A stretch of DNA of 23,171 bases from an uncultured Rhodanobacter sp. (GTDB lineage Bacteria; Pseudomonadota; Gammaproteobacteria; Xanthomonadales; Rhodanobacteraceae). Position numbers and translations under genes: made by a program. The notes below the pieces were generated by a model. That model saw only the letters and a list, made by a program, of their open reading frames with translations. It had not been told where the DNA came from and did no database searches. This document shows, piece by piece, positions 14,656 through 21,390 of the stretch. The stretch spans positions 1-23,171 of the forward strand of contig CAIKJM010000099.1 of NCBI GenBank assembly GCA_903827735.1. The letters run 5' to 3'. Positions within the stretch are counted from its first letter, which is position 1. The number at the start of each line of letters is the position of its first letter.

Positions 14656-15399
14656 TTACTCGTCTCCGTCGGTAGCTGTCTGCGTTGAAGAAATCACGCC
14701 CGCCGCCAGTGACAGCGCGCGTGCTTCGCTTGCGCCCTTGCGCTCGCTATACCTATCGACCAGATAGTTGCTGCGATCGCGAATCATCAGGGTGAACTTG
14801 AACAGCTCCTCCATCACGTCTACCACCCGATCGTAATACGGCGAGGGCTTCATTCGACCGGCATCGTCGAATTCCTTCCAGGCCTTGGGCACCGACGATT
14901 GATTCGGAATGGTGACCATGCGCATCCAGCGTCCGAGCAGCCGCAGCGCGTTGACCACGTTGAACGACTGCGAGCCGCCGCACACCTGCATCACTGCCAG
15001 AGTACGCCCCTGCGTAGGGCGCACGCTGCCGTCCTCGAGCGGCAGCCAATCGATCTGGTTCTTGAACACGCCGGTCATCGCACCGTGCCGCTCCGGGCTT
15101 ACCCAAACCTGCCCTTCGGACCACAGCGAGAGCTCGCGCAGTTCGAGGACTTTTGGGTGATCACCCGGCACGCTGTCGAGCATCGGCAGCCCAAGCGGAT
15201 CGAATACCCGCGTTTCCGCGCCCAGCCGCCGCAGAATACGCTCAGCCTCCAGCGCCAGCTTGCGGCTAAAGGACTGCGGCCGCAGCGATCCATACAGAAT
15301 AAGAATGCGCGGCAAATGGGATGCGCCCTCGGGCAAGCCGAGTTTGATGCCGTCCGGAATGTCCAGGGCATCGGTTGAGACGTTGAGCAGTTCGTCCAT
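14656..15399 (-). CDS. arsH: ArsH NADPH-dependent FMN oxidoreductase
   Basis: Flavodoxin-fold FMN reductase of 247 residues, the usual ArsH length. ArsH proteins are reported to oxidise trivalent organoarsenicals and to reduce quinones or azo compounds with NADPH. The FMN phosphate loop is GSLRPQSFSRKLA (37-49), and SPERHGAMTGVFKNQIDW (101-118) is the characteristic second FMN-binding segment. The extended N-terminus and C-terminal tail beyond the NADPH-dependent FMN reductase core are typical of ArsH. ATG 15399 has AGGGA seven bases upstream. It is the first gene of the minus-strand ars operon and is divergent from arsR, with which it shares a 113-base promoter region. Confidence 0.93.
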   Translation of the reverse strand: MDELLNVSTDALDIPDGIKLGLPEGASHLPRILILYGSLRPQSFSRKLALEAERILRRLGAETRVFDPLGLPMLDSVPGDHPKVLELRELSLWSEGQVWVSPERHGAMTGVFKNQIDWLPLEDGSVRPTQGRTLAVMQVCGGSQSFNVVNALRLLGRWMRMVTIPNQSSVPKAWKEFDDAGRMKPSPYYDRVVDVMEELFKFTLMIRDRSNYLVDRYSERKGASEARALSLAAGVISSTQTATDGDE

Positions 15400-15450
15400 C
15401 GTGTTGTCCCTGGCGTTGAGTCGGTTTGGTCACGGATGGCACCCGGACGG

Positions 15451-15479
15451 TTGCCTCTGTTAGATGATTCTATCATTAT
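15451..15479. promoter_or_regulatory. Divergent arsR/arsH promoters with overlapping palindromic operator
   Basis: ATGATTCTATCAT (15464-15476) is a perfect 5-3-5 palindrome. It lies between a plausible plus-strand -35 TTGCCT (15451-15456) and -10 CATTAT (15474-15479), 17 bases apart, for arsR. On the minus strand the palindrome contains TAGAAT (15467-15472), a good -10 for arsH with TTGTTC 16 bases upstream. An ArsR dimer bound here would block both promoters and be released by arsenite. Promoter calls are by eye. Confidence 0.55.
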
Positions 15480-15512
15480 GGAAACGTCGAACAAATAAGC
15501 TGGCTGCGCCGT

Positions 15513-15890
15513 ATGCAGAGCAAACAGGCCGTCACCCTTCTTTCCGCACTCGCGCAGTCGTCACGTCTGGCGGTCTATCGGCTACTGATCGAACACGCGC
15601 CCGACGGCCTCGCCGCCAGTGCCATCGCGCAGAAGCTGGATTTGGCGAATGCCACGCTGTCCTTCCACCTGAAAGAGCTCTCCCACGCGGGTTTGGTGGC
15701 GAGCCGGCAGGAAGGTCGGTTTATCTATTACTCGCCGGTGATCGCAGCCATGAATGAACTGATCGGCTACCTTACCGACCACTGCTGCAGCCAGTCCGAG
15801 GGTGCATGCGCCATGGGCAAGGCTGGTAGCAAGCCAGCAACCGCAGCGAGACCGCGCTCGGCAGCCACATCAAAACGCCGCCGCGCATGA
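15513..15890 (+). CDS. arsR: ArsR/SmtB-family arsenic-responsive repressor
   Basis: Winged-helix repressor of 125 residues. The helix-turn-helix region is ASAIAQKLDLANATLSFHLKEL (about 35-56) and the wing is SRQEGRFIYYS (64-74). The classical CxCxxC of R773 ArsR in the recognition helix is absent. Instead the C-terminal helix has C91, C92 and C99 (HCCSQSEGAC), close to the arrangement described for Acidithiobacillus ferrooxidans ArsR (Cys95, Cys96, Cys102), where these bind As(III). It should therefore sense arsenite or antimonite through this site. It is divergent from arsH and probably controls both promoters through the palindrome at 15464-15476. ATG 15513 has no obvious ribosome binding site, which may keep the repressor low. 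The basic, Ala-rich tail after about residue 105 is probably disordered. Confidence 0.92.
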   Translation: MQSKQAVTLLSALAQSSRLAVYRLLIEHAPDGLAASAIAQKLDLANATLSFHLKELSHAGLVASRQEGRFIYYSPVIAAMNELIGYLTDHCCSQSEGACAMGKAGSKPATAARPRSAATSKRRRA

Positions 15891-15905
15891 GCTCGCGACC
15901 CTTCT

Positions 15906-15989
15906 TAGGTTGGGCTGAGCGCAGCGAAGCCCAACCTGTCCGCAATGTCCACGCTGGGCTTCGCTTCGCTCAGCCGAGCCCAGCCTACG
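15906..15989. repeat. Pair of inverted REP-like palindromes (BIME-like)
   Basis: Two imperfectly related hairpin units lie head to head between the convergent arsR and kup genes. Unit 1 (15906-15937) has perfect 10-base arms AGGTTGGGCT/AGCCCAACCT around a GAGCGCAGCGA loop. Unit 2 (15953-15989) has arms GCTGGGCT/AGCCCAGC around a loop whose reverse complement contains TGAGCGAAGCGA. Such GTAGG-TTGGGCTGAGCGAAGCGAAGCCCAAC elements are common between genes in Xanthomonadales and other proteobacteria. The pair probably also stabilises or ends the two converging transcripts. Confidence 0.75.
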
Positions 15990-16018
15990 TAAACAAACCG
16001 TCGATCGAACCTGACACC

Positions 16019-17917
16019 TCACACATCGACACGCGTACCGATTTCCACCATTCGGTTGTCGGGGAGATGGAAATGCGTGGTCGCCGCCAGCGCATTGCGC
16101 GCCATCAGCGCAAACAGATGAGCCCGCCAGAGCGGCATATCGCGTATGCGCGAGGGCACGATATTTTCGCGACTGGCGAAATAAGTGAGGCGGTCTGGAT
16201 CAACCGGCTCATTGTCGATTTCCATGGCGCTCAGCGCTTGCGGTACGTCGGTGTCTTCGGCAAAGCCGAAGCGCAGGTGAACCTGATGGAAGCCGTCGCC
16301 GAGCTCGACGTGGTGCAGACGATTCGTCGTCGACACGAACGGGGCGTTGACGAACTCCAGCGTCAGCACGATGTTCGTTTGATGGAGTACGCGGTTGTGC
16401 TTGAGATTATGCAGCAAGGCGACCGGCACACCGCTGCGTGCGGTGAGGAACACTGCACTGCCCTCGACGCGATGCGGAGGATGCGCGGCGATGCTGGTGA
16501 CGAAGCTCTTCAGCTCCAAACCGTCGCGGCTCAGGTGACTGATCAGAATCTGCCGACCGCGGTGCCAGCTCGACATCAGCACATACATCACCACACCAAG
16601 CAGCAGCGGAAACCAGCCGCCCGAGGCAATTTTCAGAATGTTGGCGCCGAAAAACGCCACGTCGATGGTAATCAGCACGATGCCCAACGGAATCAGCGCC
16701 ACATAGCGCCAATGCCAGGCGAAGCGCGCATACAGCAAAGCCAAAAGAGTCGTCGCCAGCATCGTGCCGCTCACCGCAATACCGTAAGCCGACGCCAGCG
16801 CATCAGACGAGCGAAAAATCAGCACGGCGGCCATGACCAGAATTAGCAACATCAAATTGATGCCGGGCAGATACACCTGCCCTTCCACGTGGTGCGAGGT
16901 GTGCTGCACGCGCATGCGCGGCAGGTAGCCGAGTAGCATCGCCTGACGCGCCATCGAAAAGGCGCCGGCGATCACCGCCTGTGACGCAATCACCGTCGCC
17001 AGCGCCGCCAGCACAATCATCGGATACAGCAGCGCATGCGGCACCATGCGATAGAACGGCATCTCGCCAGCAGCTGCGTTACCCAACAGGTAGGCGCCCT
17101 GGCCGAAATAGCTCAGCAGCAGGCATGGCAGCACCAGCGCAAACCACGCCACGCGGATAGAGCCGGCGCCGAAGTGCCCCATATCGGCATACAGCGCTTC
17201 GGCACCGGTCAGTACGAGGATCACCGCGCCCAGCGTTTCGAAACCGCGAAAGCCGTTGGCGCCAAAGTAGCGCACCGCATACATCGGATCGATGGCCCAC
17301 AGCACCTCCGGCCGATCGAGCAGGCGATAAATCCCCAATATCGCTATCACCACCAGCCATAACGCCATCACCGGCCCGAAGATCTTTCCCACATGCGCCG
17401 AACCCACGCGCTGCAGCAAAAAAAGCCCGAACAGGATCACGATGCTGATTGGCAAGACCCAGGCTTTTAGCGCGGGCGCTGCCAACTGCAGGCCCTCCAC
17501 GGCCGAAAGCACCGACACCGCCGGCGTAATCACGCTGTCGCCGAAGAACAGGGCAGCGCCGATCAAGCCTAGCGAAAGCGCGACGACCAGCAGACCGCGC
17601 GGAATCTTGTCGCGGCAGACTTCGCGCGTCAGCGCCATCAGCGACATGATGCCGCCTTCGCCGTTATTGTTCGCCCGCATGATGAACGCGACGTACTTGC
17701 ACGACACCACGATGATCAGCGCCCAAAACACCAGTGACAGCAGACCCAACACATTGTCGCGATTGGCCTGCACACCATGGGAATCAAACGCCGCCTGCAG
17801 CGCATACAGCGGGCTGGTGGCGATATCGCCGAACACCACGCCCAGTGCGCTGGTAACCAGCGCGGCCGAGATCGACTGAACCTTCGAAGCAGGATGCGGT
17901 GGGCTTTGGCTGTTCAC
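16019..17917 (-). CDS. kup: Kup low-affinity potassium transporter
   Basis: K+ uptake permease of the KUP/HAK/KT family, a proton-coupled importer in the inner membrane. With a GTG start at 17917 it has 632 residues, matching the usual 620-630. GVVFGDIATSPLYAL (26-40) is the family hallmark in helix 1, and RANNNGEGGIMSL (81-93) is the conserved loop after helix 2. About twelve hydrophobic segments follow, then a soluble C-terminal domain from about residue 460. The open frame continues upstream to 18112, but that part overlaps the udgX-like gene and is not Kup-like; no in-frame ATG exists near the domain start, so GTG is chosen despite the lack of a ribosome binding site. It follows the DNA-repair pair by 53 bases on the same strand and may share their transcript. 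It ends near the REP-like repeats. Confidence 0.9.
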   Translation of the reverse strand: MNSQSPPHPASKVQSISAALVTSALGVVFGDIATSPLYALQAAFDSHGVQANRDNVLGLLSLVFWALIIVVSCKYVAFIMRANNNGEGGIMSLMALTREVCRDKIPRGLLVVALSLGLIGAALFFGDSVITPAVSVLSAVEGLQLAAPALKAWVLPISIVILFGLFLLQRVGSAHVGKIFGPVMALWLVVIAILGIYRLLDRPEVLWAIDPMYAVRYFGANGFRGFETLGAVILVLTGAEALYADMGHFGAGSIRVAWFALVLPCLLLSYFGQGAYLLGNAAAGEMPFYRMVPHALLYPMIVLAALATVIASQAVIAGAFSMARQAMLLGYLPRMRVQHTSHHVEGQVYLPGINLMLLILVMAAVLIFRSSDALASAYGIAVSGTMLATTLLALLYARFAWHWRYVALIPLGIVLITIDVAFFGANILKIASGGWFPLLLGVVMYVLMSSWHRGRQILISHLSRDGLELKSFVTSIAAHPPHRVEGSAVFLTARSGVPVALLHNLKHNRVLHQTNIVLTLEFVNAPFVSTTNRLHHVELGDGFHQVHLRFGFAEDTDVPQALSAMEIDNEPVDPDRLTYFASRENIVPSRIRDMPLWRAHLFALMARNALAATTHFHLPDNRMVEIGTRVDV

Positions 17918-17970
17918 GGAGGCAACTCGGTGGAAATCCAGCGCGCAGCTTAAGGGATAACGTGCTGGTT

Positions 17971-19398
17971 TTAGATCAACGAACGCAGCATGCCCAGGTC
18001 GCGTACGAAATGCGCAATAGCCTCCCCGCGCTCTCGTTCGTCGGGCAACCGCAGGAGATAGGACGGGTGCACGGTGGCGAAGGCCCCGATGCCGTTGTCG
18101 AGGGTGATCCACTGGCCGCGCTGCTCAAGCAGGCGAAAGTTCTTGCCGAAAATCGCCTGTGCCGCCATCGCACCGAGGCAGACAATGATCTTAGGCGCAA
18201 CGCGCTGGATTTCGGCAAGCAGCCAAGGGCGACACGCCGACTGCTCGGAGGCGTTGGCGCGCGAGTGGATGCGGCGTTTGCCGCGCGGCTCGAACTTGAA
18301 GTGCTTGACGGTATTGGTGACGTAAAGCTGGTTGCGCTCGACGCCAGCCTGCGCCAGCGCCTGGTCCAACAACTGACCGGCCGGGCCGACAAAGGGGCGG
18401 CCGGCCAAATCCTCCTGATCGCCCGGCTGCTCGCCGATCACCATGATGCGCGCATTGTCGGGGCCTTCACCGAATACCGTCTGCGTCGCCGGTTCCCATA
18501 AGGGACACGCCCGGCATTGTCCGGCCTGCAGGCGCAACTCGGCGAGGCTGCCTTGGGGCAGCACTGACGCCTGTCGTGGCAACGGTGCGGGAATGTGCTT
18601 TTTCGGTTCGGTTGGCGCCTTCTGCACCATCGCATCCATGCGCGCAGAAGCGTCGCGGATGAGACCGGGTATCAGCGCGGCCTCGGGCATGTTTTTCCAG
18701 TAGCGTACCGGCATCTCGTTCTTCATCGCCTGCACTTTCAGCCGCGCCGGGTTGAAGATATTCGCGAAGTAGGTCAGCCACAGATCTTCCAGCGCATCGT
18801 CGTTTGGCGCGTCGGCTTTCTGCGCGCCGGCACCGAAGCTGATGGTTTCGCCGTTCCAGTGGGCGCTGCGTGTCGGTGTGAGTATCGACCAGTGCATGCC
18901 GGCAAATCGGCGCACAAAGAACGGCGCGACGCGTGGGAGAATATCGTGCGACGGCTCGAACCACGCAATGAAGACGGAGCCTTGCGGCTGCGCGACTTCG
19001 CGAAAGCGCACGAAGGCCTTCATCTTATGCATGTCGCGCCGCACGGCCTTGGCCGCCTGCTCGCACCAGGCCACGTCGTCATCGCTGGCGATATGCAGCA
19101 GCTGGCGTTCGCCATGGGTGAGGCGCCAGAGCAGGCGATACAAAAGGGCGTGGCGACGCGCGTCGGCATGTGCCAGCACCGTATTGGCAAGGCTCAGAAA
19201 CTCACGCGGTACCTTCCCAGCTGGCTTGGCCTCACGCGATGGCTGATGAGCTGGCGATAATTCCGCCGGCAGCAGGCCTGCCCTTTCGCCAACCTGCCAT
19301 TGCACATCCGACGGCAGCACGTCTTCAGCCAGCAGCGCGCGCGCCTGAAAGCGCCATTCCGCCAAATCGCTGCCATCGTGCAGAACGACCAGACGCAT
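17971..19398 (-). CDS. DUF4130-UdgX fusion, uracil-DNA glycosylase superfamily protein
   Basis: Protein of 475 residues with two parts. Residues about 1-250 match the DUF4130 / TIGR03915 'probable DNA metabolism protein' family (LLYRLLWRLTHGERQLLHIASD, FARRFAGMHW-like FFVRRFAGMHWSILTP, LEDLWLTYFANIFNPARL patterns, each only partly quoted). Residues 280-475 are a UdgX-type family 4/5 UDG domain. GEQPGDQED (322-330) is motif 1, HPSYLL (444-449) the distal motif, and KRRIH (374-378) is the UdgX-specific loop whose His (H378 here) in Mycobacterium smegmatis UdgX bonds covalently to the abasic site after uracil release. Candidate 4Fe-4S ligands are C295, C298, C389 and C407. ATG 19398 shares a base with the upstream TGA (TGATG), so it is translationally coupled to the radical SAM gene; the longer frame to 19602 lies inside that gene. 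Confidence 0.9.
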   Translation of the reverse strand: MRLVVLHDGSDLAEWRFQARALLAEDVLPSDVQWQVGERAGLLPAELSPAHQPSREAKPAGKVPREFLSLANTVLAHADARRHALLYRLLWRLTHGERQLLHIASDDDVAWCEQAAKAVRRDMHKMKAFVRFREVAQPQGSVFIAWFEPSHDILPRVAPFFVRRFAGMHWSILTPTRSAHWNGETISFGAGAQKADAPNDDALEDLWLTYFANIFNPARLKVQAMKNEMPVRYWKNMPEAALIPGLIRDASARMDAMVQKAPTEPKKHIPAPLPRQASVLPQGSLAELRLQAGQCRACPLWEPATQTVFGEGPDNARIMVIGEQPGDQEDLAGRPFVGPAGQLLDQALAQAGVERNQLYVTNTVKHFKFEPRGKRRIHSRANASEQSACRPWLLAEIQRVAPKIIVCLGAMAAQAIFGKNFRLLEQRGQWITLDNGIGAFATVHPSYLLRLPDERERGEAIAHFVRDLGMLRSLI

Positions 19399-20615
19399 CA
19401 GTGACCGAACAAATCGGCCTGGCGCGGCGTGGTGTCGAGATGACGCAGCGCGCCGCTTTCGCTGTCCACGCGCGGGCGGTGATCGATCGTGGCAACGAAT
19501 GGCGCGACCTTGCGTACCGGCACGCGCAGCTTGACCAGATCCTCGTAACGCAGCTTGCGATGCACGCGCATGCCGAGCAACCGCTGCACCGTGCGCACGC
19601 ACAGACCCGGCACGCGCAGCAGCATTTCTTTCGGCGCGCGGTTCAGGTCGACCGGAAACTGTTCGCGATGGCGCAGCGCCCAGGCCATCTTCGGATCGAC
19701 GTCCAGATCGAGCATGCCGCTATCGTTGGCTGGCGCGATCTCGTCGACTTGGAAGCCGTAGAAGCGCATCAGCCAGTCGGCCTGATACAGCCGATGCTCG
19801 CGCACCAGCGGCGGCGGACGCAGCGGCAAGGCCTTGGAGGCGTCGGGAATGGGACTGAAGGCCGAGTAATACACGCGCTTGAGCTTGTAGTTGGCATAAA
19901 GATTCGTGCTGCTGGTGAGCACATCACGATCGCTGGAAGCATCGGCGCCGACGATCATCTGTGTGCTCTGCCCGGCTGGCGCAAATCGTGGCGCCTTCTT
20001 TTCTGCTTTTGCCTCATCGATACCCATGCGCAGACGCCCCATCGCGCGGCGGATATCGCGCAGATCCTTTTCCGGCGCCAGCGCCTTCAGCCCACCTTCG
20101 GTTGGCATTTCGACATTGATGCTGAGGCGATCGGCCCAGCGCGCGGCGTCGGAGAGCAGTTCGGGCGACGCGTCGGGAATGGTCTTTAGATGAATATAGC
20201 CGCCAAACCGGTGATCCACGCGCAGGCTACGCGCCACCTGCACCAGCATCTCCATGGTGTAATCGGGCGACTGGATGATGCCCGAGGACAGGAACAAACC
20301 TTCGATGTAATTGCGCCGATAGAAGTCCATCGTCAATTGCACGACTTCTGCCACGGTAAAGCGTGCGCGCTGCACGTTGCTGGTACGTCGATTGATGCAG
20401 TAGGCGCAGTCGTAGACGCAAAAGTTGGTCAGCAGAATCTTCAGCAGCGAGATGCAGCGGCCGTCCGGCGCATACGCATGGCAAATCCCCATGCCCTCGT
20501 TCGAGCCGATGCCGCCGGTTTTCAGCGAATCGCGCTTCTGCCCGCCGCTGGACGAGCACGAAGCGTCGTACTTGGCGGCATCCGCGAGAATGGCGAGCTT
20601 TTCGGAGAGTTTCAT
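19398..20615 (-). CDS. UDG-linked radical SAM protein, putative DNA modification/repair enzyme
   Basis: Radical SAM protein of 405 residues matching the family known as 'putative DNA modification/repair radical SAM protein' (TIGR03916, rSAM_link_UDG). The cluster motif is CVYDCAYC with C66, C70 and C73. Extra cysteines at C20, C45 and C54 precede it. The N-terminal MKLSEKLAILADAAKYDASC is characteristic, which fixes the start at ATG 20615 rather than the frame opening at 20888; the ribosome binding site is weak. The C-terminal region DLNRAPKEMLLRVPGLCVRT (323-342) followed by RLLGMR has the helix-hairpin-helix form of DNA-binding proteins. The TGATG overlap ties it to the DUF4130-UdgX gene. 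Family reaction and substrate are unknown; acting on damaged or modified DNA is inference from partner and HhH. Confidence 0.9.
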   Translation of the reverse strand: MKLSEKLAILADAAKYDASCSSSGGQKRDSLKTGGIGSNEGMGICHAYAPDGRCISLLKILLTNFCVYDCAYCINRRTSNVQRARFTVAEVVQLTMDFYRRNYIEGLFLSSGIIQSPDYTMEMLVQVARSLRVDHRFGGYIHLKTIPDASPELLSDAARWADRLSINVEMPTEGGLKALAPEKDLRDIRRAMGRLRMGIDEAKAEKKAPRFAPAGQSTQMIVGADASSDRDVLTSSTNLYANYKLKRVYYSAFSPIPDASKALPLRPPPLVREHRLYQADWLMRFYGFQVDEIAPANDSGMLDLDVDPKMAWALRHREQFPVDLNRAPKEMLLRVPGLCVRTVQRLLGMRVHRKLRYEDLVKLRVPVRKVAPFVATIDHRPRVDSESGALRHLDTTPRQADLFGH

Positions 20616-20679
20616 CAGGGCACCATCATGGCGCAGCCGATGCGGCGTGAGTGTGTAGAAGCCGCAGTCTCGCGACCAT

Positions 20680-20700
20680 CTGTCGCAAGTGCTGCGACGG
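20680..20700 (-). terminator. Weak hairpin between DUF3455 gene and radical SAM gene
   Basis: An eight-base stem with one wobble pair (CTGTCGCA / TGCGACGG on the plus strand) and a five-base loop lies 11 bases after the DUF3455 stop codon. There is no T-tract after it on the minus strand, so it may only slow or partly attenuate transcription into the radical SAM gene. Confidence 0.25.
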
Positions 20701-20710
20701 GTTCTTAATA

Positions 20711-21196
20711 TCAGTGGCGGAAGAACAGGTAGATAGCACTGTACGGCACACGGACTTCGGCGCCGGCATGGCCAGCATCGCAGCCCCCTGCCGGCGCCAA
20801 GCCGCCTTCGGTACGCGTACGCACCACGTAGTCGACATTGGACATCAGGCCATGGCCGGTATGCGACTTCGCCTGCAGTACGATCCACGCAATCGCACCA
20901 GCGTTCGGTGACGGCGAAACATTCAGCGGATTGCCGACAACCGTACTACCGTCGATAGCCTGCCAAGTGGGACCGGCGTAATGCTTTCCGATCGGTTGGC
21001 CACGAGCATCACTCAGGCTGGCATCGGGTGCTTTCAACGTCCATGCGTAACTGTCGCTTGCCGATTTGCAGGTATAGATCTGCACGCCCTTGCCAAACGC
21101 CTCGATGGCGGACGGCGTAGCCGCCGAGCTATGAGCATGCACGACGCAGGCGAAGCCGGCGATTGCAACTGCGGTGCTGATGGATACCTTGCGCAT
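20711..21196 (-). CDS. Exported DUF3455 family protein
   Basis: Protein of 161 residues with a Sec signal peptide (basic MRK, hydrophobic core STAVAIAGFACVV, cleavage probably after VHA or SSA, near residue 20-26). The mature part carries YTCKSASDSYAWTLKAPDA, the GPTWQAIDGSTVVG block and the C-terminal YSAIYLFF of DUF3455, a family of secreted or periplasmic proteins of unknown function found in bacteria and fungi. ATG 21196 is chosen over the TTG one codon upstream because GGAG lies seven bases before it. The gene is preceded by the terminator of the S53 peptidase gene and is therefore likely to have its own promoter in 21200-21320. Confidence 0.85.
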   Translation of the reverse strand: MRKVSISTAVAIAGFACVVHAHSSAATPSAIEAFGKGVQIYTCKSASDSYAWTLKAPDASLSDARGQPIGKHYAGPTWQAIDGSTVVGNPLNVSPSPNAGAIAWIVLQAKSHTGHGLMSNVDYVVRTRTEGGLAPAGGCDAGHAGAEVRVPYSAIYLFFRH

Positions 21197-21324
21197 CAAT
21201 AGTCTCCAGAATGTCCCTGCGAAGCCTACTCGTCGATCTGACAGTATGCAGTAGCCTAATCATCGCCGTGGCTTCCATTTTCCGCACCGCGGTATGGCCA
21301 TGGCCACCTGCAACGGCCGTATAA

Positions 21325-21353
21325 AAAGAGGGCCGCCCAAGGCGACCCTCTTT
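21325..21353 (-). terminator. Rho-independent terminator of the S53 peptidase gene
   Basis: A 13-base stem with one G-T position (AAAGAGGGTCGCC / GGCGGCCCTCTTT on the minus strand) and a three-base loop is followed by TTATAC after a run of T residues. It lies 37 bases after the peptidase stop codon. This is the clearest intrinsic terminator in the window. Confidence 0.85.
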
Positions 21354-21390
21354 CTGCGTCACTTCGCGTGACACCTCGCTTGCCATCGCC

